Below are positions 1-5,986 of a stretch of DNA of 6,291 nt, one piece after another. This stretch comes from Nitrososphaerota archaeon. Its GTDB lineage: Archaea > Thermoproteota > Bathyarchaeia > Bathyarchaeales > Bathycorpusculaceae. Both the position numbers and the translations under genes were made by a program. Position 1 is the stretch's first letter, and every line of letters begins with the position of its first letter. Below the pieces are notes generated by a model that was not told the origin of the DNA, made no database searches, and saw nothing but the letters and a program-made list of their open reading frames with translations. Location of the stretch: NCBI GenBank assembly GCA_031282985.1, contig JAITCR010000148.1, positions 1-6,291 of the forward strand, read 5' to 3'.

Positions 1-525
1 ACAATTCAAACACACCACAAACCCTAAAAACACCCAACACCCCCCACCCCACTTAACCACACAAACCACCCTCCCCACGAACCATAATCCACACACCCAA
101 CCGACCCACAAAAAACAAAGGGACAAAAAGCCTAGAAAAAGATGATAAAACAAAAAGTACACTATCAAACAAAACAGGGCAGAAACAACAATAAAACGAC
201 CCTACCATACACCAAAAACAGTCCAACCAAGCCTCGGCAATAATCCATTTTTAGGCATTCTACCCCCACTAAATTGTGGTCCAAGTTAAGGATATAAACC
301 CATTTTTGAAATAAATCCAAAATATACGAGATTGCTACAAGCATAAAGTCCACTGTTGCATATTTTAGCCATATTTTTGTTTTTCTGTTATCAAAAACCA
401 CTACAAATAGTGCTTAAATTTCAAATTACCACTCATATTTACGACTGAATAGATACCATCACACAATCAAAACAGCAGCACATTTTGTATAAACCATTAC
501 AAGGTTTAAGTAGTTTAATCAAGTT
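1..525. other. Gene-free flank, A/C-rich, downstream of the fibrillarin operon
   Basis: No credible gene is visible here. The first 60 bases contain 26 A, 29 C, 5 T and no G, and only three G occur in the first 120; from about 230 onward the composition becomes more ordinary and A/T-rich. The stretch lies beyond the 3' end of the leftward operon, so it should hold that operon's transcription end. No strong terminator is obvious: the nearest T-runs in the transcribed sense are short, such as the five complementary to A393-397. A small perfect hairpin, CACTA at 399-403 with TAGTG at 408-412, is present. A 78-codon GTG-started frame at 165-401 (minus) is hydrophobic, has no ribosome binding site and matches nothing I recognise. 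Confidence 0.6.
22..50 (-). other. Possible G-quadruplex sequence
   Basis: On the minus strand four G-runs of 4, 6, 3 and 3 bases are separated by loops of 1, 4 and 8 bases (C-runs on plus at 47-50, 40-45, 33-35 and 22-24). The last loop is slightly longer than the usual limit of seven. The G-runs are directly visible; folding is an inference. Confidence 0.3.
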
Positions 526-1248
526 TTAGCGTTGGGCCACTATCATTGCGTGTGCTTTATCGTATGGTTCTAGGTCGACTGTTTCTTTTATTTCAAAGCC
601 TCTGTTGCGTAAAATGTTGGCTTCTTGTCTATAGACTGTTTCAGGTGCTAATGTGACATCAATGCTTTGGGATTTGCACGCAAGCATTACCCAACCGGAT
701 GGTTTTAGCAGTACATCGGCGTTGTCGGCTAAAAGTTTTGCCTGCTCGGGTTGTGCAACATCACAGTATATAATGTCAACTTTTCCCGGGATAAACATTG
801 CATATCTTTCGGGTTTACGTGCATCTTCAAGGAAAGGAGACATGTTAGGCCTAAAAGCGGCTACATTATTAACGAGGTCACGTAGAGAACGAGAGGCAAA
901 TTCTACACAGTAAACATGCCCGGTTTCACCAACAATATCTGAGATATGACTTGGAGTTGTTCCTGAAGCTGCACCTAAATAGAGAATTTGTGTACCCACT
1001 TCAATAGGCACATTTTGCAAGCCTTTAATGATACCCCCGGCAAGTTTACTACGAAAAGCATCCCAAATACGGTACTCCACATCTTTAACGTGAATTAAAC
1101 GCTCCCCATAAACAGTTAAACCAGGAGTTAAATTGCGCGTGGCAAGACGCTGAGCACCACCCTCCAACATAGCCTGATAAATTTCTTTAAAAAAAGGATG
1201 CGGACGAATTCTAATATGCACACTACTCGCTTCTCCGCTTCTCACCAT
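526..1248 (-). CDS. flpA: Fibrillarin-like rRNA/tRNA 2'-O-methyltransferase
   Basis: This is the SAM-dependent methyltransferase of the archaeal box C/D ribonucleoprotein, which methylates ribose 2'-OH groups of rRNA and tRNA at sites chosen by C/D guide RNAs while bound to Nop5. The 240-residue product has the usual archaeal length and no N-terminal Gly/Arg region. Visible motifs are RSKLAGGI (66-73), the SAM loop YLGAASGTTPSHISDIVG (90-107), YCVEFASR with acidic E116 (113-120), EDARKPERY (141-149), YCDVAQPEQ (161-169), LACKSQSID (189-197) and YDKAHAMIV (229-237). K68, D163, K192 and H233 match the Lys-Asp-Lys-His catalytic set described for the family. The ATG at 1248 is chosen because homology begins right there and GTGAT, complementary to the 16S rRNA 3' end, sits just upstream. 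The frame stays open 106 codons further upstream, but only as a Val-rich shadow of the nop5 tail. The start overlaps nop5 by 26 bases, suggesting one transcript and coupled translation. Confidence 0.97.
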   Translation of the reverse strand: MVRSGEASSVHIRIRPHPFFKEIYQAMLEGGAQRLATRNLTPGLTVYGERLIHVKDVEYRIWDAFRSKLAGGIIKGLQNVPIEVGTQILYLGAASGTTPSHISDIVGETGHVYCVEFASRSLRDLVNNVAAFRPNMSPFLEDARKPERYAMFIPGKVDIIYCDVAQPEQAKLLADNADVLLKPSGWVMLACKSQSIDVTLAPETVYRQEANILRNRGFEIKETVDLEPYDKAHAMIVAQR

Positions 1249-2695
1249 GATCACGGAACTTACCACTACCACCACTGTTTCCATGGGACTGCCCACGGAA
1301 CTTACCACTACCGCCATCACCGCTACTACCACCACTGTTTCCATGGAATCGATTGCCACCACGCCGTCTATCTCTGCCACCACTGTTTCGATCTTTACCC
1401 CTATCAAAACCTCGACCACCACCGCCACCTCTATGTTGGTCACCTCTCCTGCCGCCTCCGCCACCGAAACGGTCTCGTCGGTCGCGGTTAAAGCGTTGTT
1501 CACGATCTCTGCGGTCTTCCCTCGGTTTAGGTTCTTTAGGTGGAGGAGCGTCTTTGTATTTCTCATGAATTTCTTCTACACGTCTATTAATTTCATCTTT
1601 TAACCTATCGCCGATAAAGTTTCCGCCAAATGCATCTGCTCTTGCAGCTATGGAAAGTTTGCCAGCTATGACACGGGCAATTTTTCCTCGTTGCCAACGT
1701 TTTGCATCATGCAAAATGGTATGTTGGAAAATTAAACCGTGCTTTGGGGGTCTTGCACCTGTTTTTAATGAACGGAAAAGCGCTTTTTCTGCACCTAAAA
1801 CTTGAATGGTACTAGCAGGCCGCATGGCTAAATTCTGCATACCACCTGCCATGGCAATTAGTCTTGCACCTAATAGGGCACCTGCTACTGCTCGAATGTT
1901 TGGAGCAAGTTCTTCCATGGTGCGGTCAACATAATTTTCCATGTTTTTGCGCAATTCATAAAGATTGAGCACATCACGGCTAAGACTTTGGATTTGTTGC
2001 AAATCAGACTCTGAAATATCAGCACCCATAGAAGATTGAGCTGTTTTTGCTACAAGCTCTGAGCGTTCCTTGGGCAAACCTTCCGCTACTACAGTGTCAA
2101 AAGTATAGTTTTCCCTATATCCCAAGTTTAGAACAAGCCGAGAGTAAGTTTCATGTTTCTCTATTAAACGATCCATTTCAGGAAAGTAAATACCATACCA
2201 TTCCCGCAGTCGACTCATGAACAAGTTTACAGTTCGATCCAAATCGTCAAGAGTTTGAATAGCCTGTCCTACAATTAAGTCACGCTTCTCAGACGCACCC
2301 TTAATACGCATTTTAGCCAATTCCATACTAACATTACGATTCCAAAGAGCAAGATCCTGCTCATCCGCCACAAAATCCACAGTTAAGGCCACTTGACTCA
2401 TTTTACCACGAAGCCCCTCAGCCTCTGCCGGAGAAGAAACCTCAGCTTTTACACTAACACTCCGCTGAGCCTCATCTGCAAAGTTAATGTTTTCAAACAC
2501 AAACACATCATAACCAACATTCCTAAGCAGAGACACTAAAGATAAAACCTCGTCAGAAAGTTTACCTAACTCAATCTTGAGTAAACTTTTTGCTGCTGCC
2601 TGAGGCTTTTTAGGAAATAGAACTTTTTCTACTATATTGTGCTTTTCGTCAAAAGCGACAACACCAAACGGATAATGAATTATAAATGCCCTCAT
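1223..2695 (-). CDS. nop5: Nop5 (Nop56/Nop58-type) C/D RNP scaffold with Arg/Gly-rich tail
   Basis: Nop5 bridges the L7Ae-bound guide RNA and fibrillarin in the archaeal C/D ribonucleoprotein. The 490-residue product shows an N-terminal fibrillarin-binding domain (about 1-120, beginning MRAFIIHYPFG), a helical coiled-coil dimerisation region (about 125-265) and the RNA/L7Ae-binding NOP domain (about 265-375). The NOP domain has recognisable ALLGARLIAMAGG (273-285), STIQVLGAEKALFRSLKTG (295-313) and PPKHGLIFQH (316-325). Archaeal Nop5 proteins are usually near 370-420 residues with a short charged, often Lys-rich end. Here residues 384-490 form a low-complexity tail: a Pro/Lys and Arg/Asp segment, then Gly/Arg/Ser/Asn repeats with six RG dipeptides, two of them full RGG, and repeated HGNSGG and GSGKFR units. 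The ATG start has a GAGG ribosome binding site 8 bases upstream and a TATA-like box about 45 bases upstream. Its 3' end overlaps the fibrillarin start, the usual gene order in archaea. Confidence 0.96.
   Translation of the reverse strand: MRAFIIHYPFGVVAFDEKHNIVEKVLFPKKPQAAAKSLLKIELGKLSDEVLSLVSLLRNVGYDVFVFENINFADEAQRSVSVKAEVSSPAEAEGLRGKMSQVALTVDFVADEQDLALWNRNVSMELAKMRIKGASEKRDLIVGQAIQTLDDLDRTVNLFMSRLREWYGIYFPEMDRLIEKHETYSRLVLNLGYRENYTFDTVVAEGLPKERSELVAKTAQSSMGADISESDLQQIQSLSRDVLNLYELRKNMENYVDRTMEELAPNIRAVAGALLGARLIAMAGGMQNLAMRPASTIQVLGAEKALFRSLKTGARPPKHGLIFQHTILHDAKRWQRGKIARVIAGKLSIAARADAFGGNFIGDRLKDEINRRVEEIHEKYKDAPPPKEPKPREDRRDREQRFNRDRRDRFGGGGGRRGDQHRGGGGGRGFDRGKDRNSGGRDRRRGGNRFHGNSGGSSGDGGSGKFRGQSHGNSGGSGKFRDHGEKRRSE
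1226..1546 (-). other. Low-complexity Arg/Gly-rich C-terminal tail of Nop5 (coding region)
   Basis: This segment encodes Nop5 residues 384-490. It opens with a Pro/Lys/Glu stretch (384-394), continues with an Arg/Asp-rich stretch (395-410), then Gly runs of five (411-415 and 423-427), and ends with Ser/Asn/Gly repeats carrying scattered Arg, Lys, Phe and His. It should be disordered and strongly basic, a composition typical of RNA-binding and condensate-forming RG/RGG tails. The composition is directly visible; the RNA-binding role is inferred. Confidence 0.85.
1252..1389 (-). repeat. Imperfect direct repeats inside the nop5 tail
   Basis: Two sets of exact direct repeats occur. A 19-base unit lies at 1252-1270 and 1294-1312 (42 bases apart), and a 22-base unit at 1265-1286 and 1325-1346 (60 bases apart). 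A 13-base piece of the second unit recurs at 1377-1389. All offsets (42, 60 and 108) are multiples of three, so the repeats are in frame and encode the recurring GSGKFR and HGNSGG peptide units. This is what growth of the tail by in-frame tandem duplication would leave behind. Confidence 0.8.
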
Positions 2696-2703
2696 ATTTT
2701 AAG

Positions 2704-2707
2704 CCTC
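2704..2707 (-). promoter_or_regulatory. Ribosome binding site of nop5
   Basis: GAGG on the minus strand lies 8 bases before the ATG at 2695 and is complementary to the anti-Shine-Dalgarno end of 16S rRNA. It supports this start codon. Confidence 0.6.
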
Positions 2708-2737
2708 ATTATAAGCTACTTATTGACGTAGATAAGA

Positions 2738-2753
2738 CTTAATATAGTTTTGT
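2738..2753 (-). promoter_or_regulatory. Probable TATA/BRE promoter of the nop5-fibrillarin operon
   Basis: Read on the minus strand, ACAAAA followed by CTATATTAA resembles an archaeal BRE plus TATA box. Transcription would begin about 26 bases downstream, near 2716, giving a leader of roughly 20 bases that includes the GAGG ribosome binding site. The position is inferred from sequence only. Confidence 0.45.
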
Positions 2754-2811
2754 TGCTCAAAATAAAAAAGAGTATCCTTTACAGTGAAAGGCAACACGTA
2801 ATGTGGTGTTC

Positions 2812-2819
2812 TATAAATA
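2812..2819 (+). promoter_or_regulatory. Probable TATA box of htpX
   Basis: TATAAATA lies 56 bases before the htpX ATG, which predicts a start of transcription near 2840 and a leader of about 35 bases. No clear purine-rich BRE precedes it. It and the nop5 promoter lie back to back in the 180-base divergent spacer, with no obvious shared operator. Confidence 0.45.
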
Positions 2820-2875
2820 GAAATATATTATTGTTTACTGATTCAGTGAAGTTTAAGAAGTGAGTAGATAATAGT

Positions 2876-3862
2876 ATGAGTGCTTGGAAACTGCATTTTT
2901 CAATGATCGGTACATTAACAATAATTTTTGGCCTATCAACACTTGTATTCACAGCAGTTTTAACATTAGCTGATATCAGTTTAAGCTTAACCACCATTGC
3001 CATATTTGTTATAATTTTAAATTTCATTCAATGGCTACTTTCACCTTACCTAGTTAGTATGGTCTATAAAGTAAAAGCAATGGAACCTAACGAAAATCCT
3101 GAAATCCACAAAATGGTAGAACAAATAAGTCTTAAAAGCAAAATTTCACCACCTAAAATTATGCTTGCACAAATTCCAATGCCAAACGCTTTTGCCTACG
3201 GTTCACCCCTAACAGGTAATCGTGTTGCTGTTACACAAGGTCTACTAAACTCGCTAGATAAAGGTGAAATCGAAGCAGTCATAGGACATGAACTGGGTCA
3301 CTTAAAACACCGAGACATCCAAGTTATGATGACGGTTTCATTCCTACCCACACTGTTCTACTTCATTGGCTACTCACTAATGCTTTCAGGCATGCTTAAC
3401 GGCAGAAAACGTAACAGCGGAGGCAATAACGCTTTAATCGGTATAGCCTTCATGGCATTCTCATGGATACTAGGCATATTCACCCTACATCTTAGTCGTC
3501 TACGCGAATACTATGCAGACAGATATAGCATATCAATAATTGAAAACGGCGCAGAAAAACTTTCAACGGGACTTATAACAATAATCAACGAAAACAAAAA
3601 CCAAAAACGATACCGACACAACCATAACAGAGAAGAGAAAAAAAGCAACACGTCCTTTAAAACCCTATTCATCAGTGACCCTGACAGAGCAGAAGCAGAC
3701 GCAGAAAAACTCCACACCGATACCACCACCACTCCAAGCAAACAAGAACTTCTAAAAGAAGCCCTATCAAAAAAAGTATCTGGTGCAGAAAAATTTGCAG
3801 AACTCTTTGCAACCCATCCAAACATTATAAAACGACTTAAAGCCATACAAACACAAGCATAA
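2876..3862 (+). CDS. htpX: HtpX-like membrane zinc metalloprotease (M48 family)
   Basis: This is a membrane-anchored zinc endopeptidase of the M48B/HtpX type, whose relatives degrade misfolded membrane proteins. The 328-residue product has two N-terminal hydrophobic segments (about 12-31 and 40-62) and two more after the active site (about 152-175 and 184-205), so its catalytic face should be cytoplasmic. The zinc motif is HELGH (138-142) inside VIGHELGHLKHRD, and EYYAD (211-215) supplies the third ligand, E211. FAYGSPLTGNRVAVTQGLL (106-124) and the C-terminal FATHPNIIKRLKAI (311-324) are family hallmarks. A basic, polar stretch (240-258, Lys/Arg/Asn/His-rich) and a charged linker (268-305) lie between catalytic core and C-terminus and look like an exposed loop. 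The ATG at 2876 includes the whole first hydrophobic segment; the upstream GTGAG is weak and rather far. The gene faces away from nop5 and probably has its own promoter. Confidence 0.95.
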   Translation: MSAWKLHFSMIGTLTIIFGLSTLVFTAVLTLADISLSLTTIAIFVIILNFIQWLLSPYLVSMVYKVKAMEPNENPEIHKMVEQISLKSKISPPKIMLAQIPMPNAFAYGSPLTGNRVAVTQGLLNSLDKGEIEAVIGHELGHLKHRDIQVMMTVSFLPTLFYFIGYSLMLSGMLNGRKRNSGGNNALIGIAFMAFSWILGIFTLHLSRLREYYADRYSISIIENGAEKLSTGLITIINENKNQKRYRHNHNREEKKSNTSFKTLFISDPDRAEADAEKLHTDTTTTPSKQELLKEALSKKVSGAEKFAELFATHPNIIKRLKAIQTQA

Positions 3863-3878
3863 ACTATACACAGATACA

Positions 3879-3890
3879 TTTTCAGTTTTT
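3879..3890 (+). terminator. Possible T-rich terminator after htpX
   Basis: Two T-runs (3879-3882 and 3886-3890) begin 16 bases past the htpX stop codon, resembling the U-rich ends used by archaeal RNA polymerase. A further T6 run ends at 3930. Read-through into the M20 gene remains possible because no strong promoter is evident in the 84-base gap. Confidence 0.35.
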
Positions 3891-3934
3891 CAAGTTTGGA
3901 AAACGTTAAAGCTTAGCCTGTTTATTTTTTCGTT

Positions 3935-3940
3935 GAAGTG
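3935..3940 (+). promoter_or_regulatory. Ribosome binding site that decides the M20 gene start
   Basis: GAAGTG, a partial match to GGAGGTG, lies six bases before the ATG at 3947. An in-frame GTG at 3938 lies inside this motif, so it is more likely part of the ribosome binding site than the start codon. Confidence 0.5.
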
Positions 3941-3946
3941 TTAGTT

Positions 3947-5173
3947 ATGGATAAGTCAGTTGTTTTCGCTCATATTGACAGTTTAAAACAGGAAATGGCG
4001 CAGACTCTAATGTCTCTTATTAGTATACCTGCTATTGCTCCTGATAATGGTGGTGATGGGGAGGAGCGGAAGGCTCAATGGTTAATTCAATTTTTGGAGG
4101 AGTCGGGGTTTGATAAGGTGAAGCGTTATGATGTGGCAGATTTTAGGGTTTCTAGTGGCAAACGGCCAAATGTTATTGCTTATCTTTATGGTGCCTCAGA
4201 TCAGAGACGTCTTTGGATAGTTACGCATCTTGATGTTGTTCCATCTGGAATAGAGGATACGTGGACTGCGGCTAAACCGTTTTGCCCTGTTTTGTCGGGT
4301 GATTGTGTTTTTGGTAGGGGTAGTGAAGATAATGGGCAGTCGTTGGTTGCTTCTATTTTTGCTTTGAAGGCGCTTAAGCAGTTAGGGGTTAGACATAGGT
4401 TTACTGTTGGTCTTGTGTTTGTAGCTGATGAAGAGCAGGGTAGTCAGTATGGTATTCAATATTTGCTTGGTCAGAGTGTTTTTGAATCGTCGGATCTTAT
4501 TGTTGTTCCTGATGCAGGTAATGAAAAGGGGGATTTTATTGAGGTTGCAGAAAAAAGTATTCTATGGTTAAAATTACGTGTTGTAGGTAGACAGGCGCAT
4601 GGTAGTCGTCCGGATAGGGGGTTAAATGCGCATAGAATTGGCATGGATGTATCTTTAGCTTTAGATGAAATGTTGCATGAGAAGTACGCGGGGCGAGACG
4701 TTTTATTTGATGTTCCTATGAGTACTTTTGAGCCTACTAAAAAGGAACTTAATGTTGATGCTGTTAATGTAATTCCAGGTGAAGATATAACATATTTTGA
4801 CTGTCGAATTCTGCCTATGTATGAGCTTGACGCAGTTTTAGGTGACATTAATAATTTGCTAAGTTATTATAGAGAAAAGACTGGTGCTAAGATAGAATTA
4901 GAGATACTGCAAAAGCAAACATCACCTGTACTTAGAGCAGATAATGCAGAGATTGTAACACGGTTGCGGGAGGCAATTAAAGAGGCACGTGGCATTGACG
5001 CGACTGTGGGAGGTATTGGTGGTGGTAGTTGTGCAGCGTTTTTCCGTAAACAAGGCATTCAAGCAGTGGTATGGAGCACTATAAGTGAAAGGGCGCATCA
5101 ACCAAATGAGTACGCAAAAATTTCGTCTATGGTTGCAGATGCAAAAGTTTTTGCACTCTTAGCCATGACTTAA
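3947..5173 (+). CDS. M20 family metallohydrolase (ArgE/DapE/carboxypeptidase type)
   Basis: This is a cytoplasmic di-zinc amidohydrolase of the peptidase M20 family, which cleaves small peptides or N-acyl amino acids. At 408 residues from the ATG at 3947 it has the usual length. Metal and catalytic residues are in place: H94 and D96 in THLDVVP, bridging D128 in GRGSEDNGQ, catalytic E162 and ligand E163 in ADEEQGSQYGIQYLL, D189 in VPDAGN, and H384 in ERAHQPNEYAKIS. The lid/dimer domain (about 200-310) carries RQAHGSRPDRGLNAHR with H218. GRGSEDNGQ, STFEPTKKE, IAEKSILWLK-like and GGIGGGSCAAFFRKQG segments match the archaeal M20 subgroup sometimes named diaminopimelate aminotransferase, a name that does not fit the hydrolase fold. 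The substrate cannot be read from sequence, and no arginine or lysine biosynthesis gene is nearby. The coding strand is T/G-rich, unlike the A/C-rich htpX and acdB on either side. Confidence 0.93.
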   Translation: MDKSVVFAHIDSLKQEMAQTLMSLISIPAIAPDNGGDGEERKAQWLIQFLEESGFDKVKRYDVADFRVSSGKRPNVIAYLYGASDQRRLWIVTHLDVVPSGIEDTWTAAKPFCPVLSGDCVFGRGSEDNGQSLVASIFALKALKQLGVRHRFTVGLVFVADEEQGSQYGIQYLLGQSVFESSDLIVVPDAGNEKGDFIEVAEKSILWLKLRVVGRQAHGSRPDRGLNAHRIGMDVSLALDEMLHEKYAGRDVLFDVPMSTFEPTKKELNVDAVNVIPGEDITYFDCRILPMYELDAVLGDINNLLSYYREKTGAKIELEILQKQTSPVLRADNAEIVTRLREAIKEARGIDATVGGIGGGSCAAFFRKQGIQAVVWSTISERAHQPNEYAKISSMVADAKVFALLAMT

Positions 5174-5180
5174 ATGCATA

Positions 5181-5188
5181 TTATAAAC
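5181..5188 (+). promoter_or_regulatory. Possible TATA box of acdB
   Basis: TTATAAAC lies just past the M20 stop codon and about 60 bases before the acdB GTG. Initiation about 26 bases downstream would fall near 5210, almost at the ATG of a tiny upstream frame. The AATTTAAAGG at 5194-5203 is an alternative box that would give a shorter leader. Confidence 0.4.
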
Positions 5189-5211
5189 AAAAGAATTTAA
5201 AGGAAACCTGC

Positions 5212-5232
5212 ATGTCATACCCTGCAAGTTAA
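5212..5232 (+). other. Possible six-codon upstream reading frame (MSYPAS) before acdB
   Basis: An ATG at 5212 opens a six-codon frame ending in TAA at 5230-5232. AAAGGA about 8 bases upstream could act as a ribosome binding site, or the frame could be nearly leaderless if transcription starts near 5210. Its stop lies one base before the GGAG of acdB, a position suited to translational coupling or control. CCTGCA occurs twice here (5207-5212 and 5221-5226). Such short frames are common by chance, so this is tentative. Confidence 0.25.
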
Positions 5233-5233
5233 C

Positions 5234-5237
5234 GGAG
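5234..5237 (+). promoter_or_regulatory. Ribosome binding site of acdB
   Basis: GGAG lies nine bases before the GTG at 5247 and supports this non-ATG start, which also places the start of homology correctly for the family. Confidence 0.6.
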
Positions 5238-5246
5238 ACATTAAAC

Positions 5247-5942
5247 GTGAATACAATTGATAAAATTATAGCTCAAGCACGTAGCGAAAACCGTAAAGCA
5301 TTACTTGAGTCTGAAGCTAAAAGCATCATAAAAGAATACAGCATAACCGTTCCAAAATTCCAATTAGCAACAAATGAGAAAGAAGCAGCAAAAATAGCTC
5401 AGGAAATAGGCTTCCCTGTTGTTGCAAAAATTGTTTCTCCAGAAATCATACACAAATCCGACGCTGGAGGAGTAAAAATTGACCTCAAAACCACGTTAGA
5501 CGTTGAAACAGCATACAAAACAATCATGGAAAACGCCAAAAAATACGATCCAAAAGCAAACCTTATAGGCGTTCTCATCATGGAAATGGCGCCAAAAGGA
5601 ACAGAAGTCATCGTAGGCGCAATCAAAGACCCACAATTTGGTGTCACACTTATGTTTGGTTTAGGCGGCATATTTGTTGAAGTACTAAAAGACGTTACTT
5701 TCAAAATTGCACCAGTCAACATGGAAGAAGCAAAAGAAATGATAAATGGACTTAAAGCAGCGGCATTACTAAAAGGTCATCGCAACACAGCACCAGTAGA
5801 CATTGACGCGCTTGCACAAATTTTAGTCAACGTCTCAAACCTTCTAATTGAACACCCAGAAATTAAAGAGCTTGACTTAAACCCAGTAATGGCATACGCT
5901 AAAGGCGTAAACACAGTCGACGCAAGAATCATTCTCGAATAA
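5247..5942 (+). CDS. acdB: ADP-forming acetate-CoA ligase, beta subunit (ATP-grasp)
   Basis: This is the nucleotide-binding subunit of the archaeal ADP-forming acyl-CoA synthetase, which turns acetyl-CoA (or a related acyl-CoA), ADP and phosphate into acid, CoA and ATP at the end of peptide or sugar fermentation. The 231-residue product is a complete ATP-grasp_5 domain and matches the usual beta-subunit length near 230. Visible features are FPVVAKIVSP (56-65, ATP-binding K61), IIHKSDAGGV (67-76) whose H69 corresponds to the beta-subunit histidine implicated in phosphate transfer, LIMEMAPKGTEVIVG (110-124), DPQFG (128-132), the glycine-rich MFGLGGIFVEVLKDV (136-150) and ELDLNPV (208-214). Translation begins at GTG with GGAG nine bases upstream. 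The CoA-binding alpha subunit (about 450 residues), or a fused alpha-beta form, is not in the window: an M20 gene precedes it and a terminator-like tract follows. The partner must lie elsewhere. Confidence 0.95.
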   Translation: MNTIDKIIAQARSENRKALLESEAKSIIKEYSITVPKFQLATNEKEAAKIAQEIGFPVVAKIVSPEIIHKSDAGGVKIDLKTTLDVETAYKTIMENAKKYDPKANLIGVLIMEMAPKGTEVIVGAIKDPQFGVTLMFGLGGIFVEVLKDVTFKIAPVNMEEAKEMINGLKAAALLKGHRNTAPVDIDALAQILVNVSNLLIEHPEIKELDLNPVMAYAKGVNTVDARIILE

Positions 5943-5947
5943 ACAAC

Positions 5948-5986
5948 TTTTCTTCTCTATTTCTTTCTATTTGTTTACTTTTTTAG
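5948..5986 (+). terminator. Pyrimidine-rich terminator after acdB
   Basis: Starting a few bases after the acdB stop is a long T/C-rich tract with several T-runs, ending in T6 at 5981-5986. No stem precedes it, as is usual for archaeal U-tract termination. Confidence 0.6.

Noticed and set aside
165..401. 78-codon hydrophobic frame on the minus strand
   Set aside because: It starts at GTG without a ribosome binding site, lies in a compositionally skewed spacer and shows no recognisable family or convincing membrane-protein pattern.
1252..1346. CRISPR-like repeats
   Set aside because: The repeats are irregularly spaced (42 and 60 bases), overlap one another and are in frame inside a coding sequence, so they are protein-repeat DNA.
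526..1566. A 346-residue fibrillarin with a long N-terminal extension
   Set aside because: The extra 106 residues are a Val-rich out-of-frame reading of the nop5 Gly/Arg tail. Family similarity begins exactly at the ATG at 1248, which has its own GTGAT ribosome binding signal.
1198..1603. Plus-strand frames rich in His/Tyr, Thr or Pro/Arg across the nop5 tail
   Set aside because: They are antisense readings of Gly/Arg-rich codons; their biased composition comes from the repeat, and they lack ribosome binding sites and recognisable domains.
3938..3946. GTG start three codons upstream for the M20 gene
   Set aside because: This GTG lies within the GAAGTG ribosome binding motif serving the ATG at 3947, and the added residues are not part of the conserved domain.
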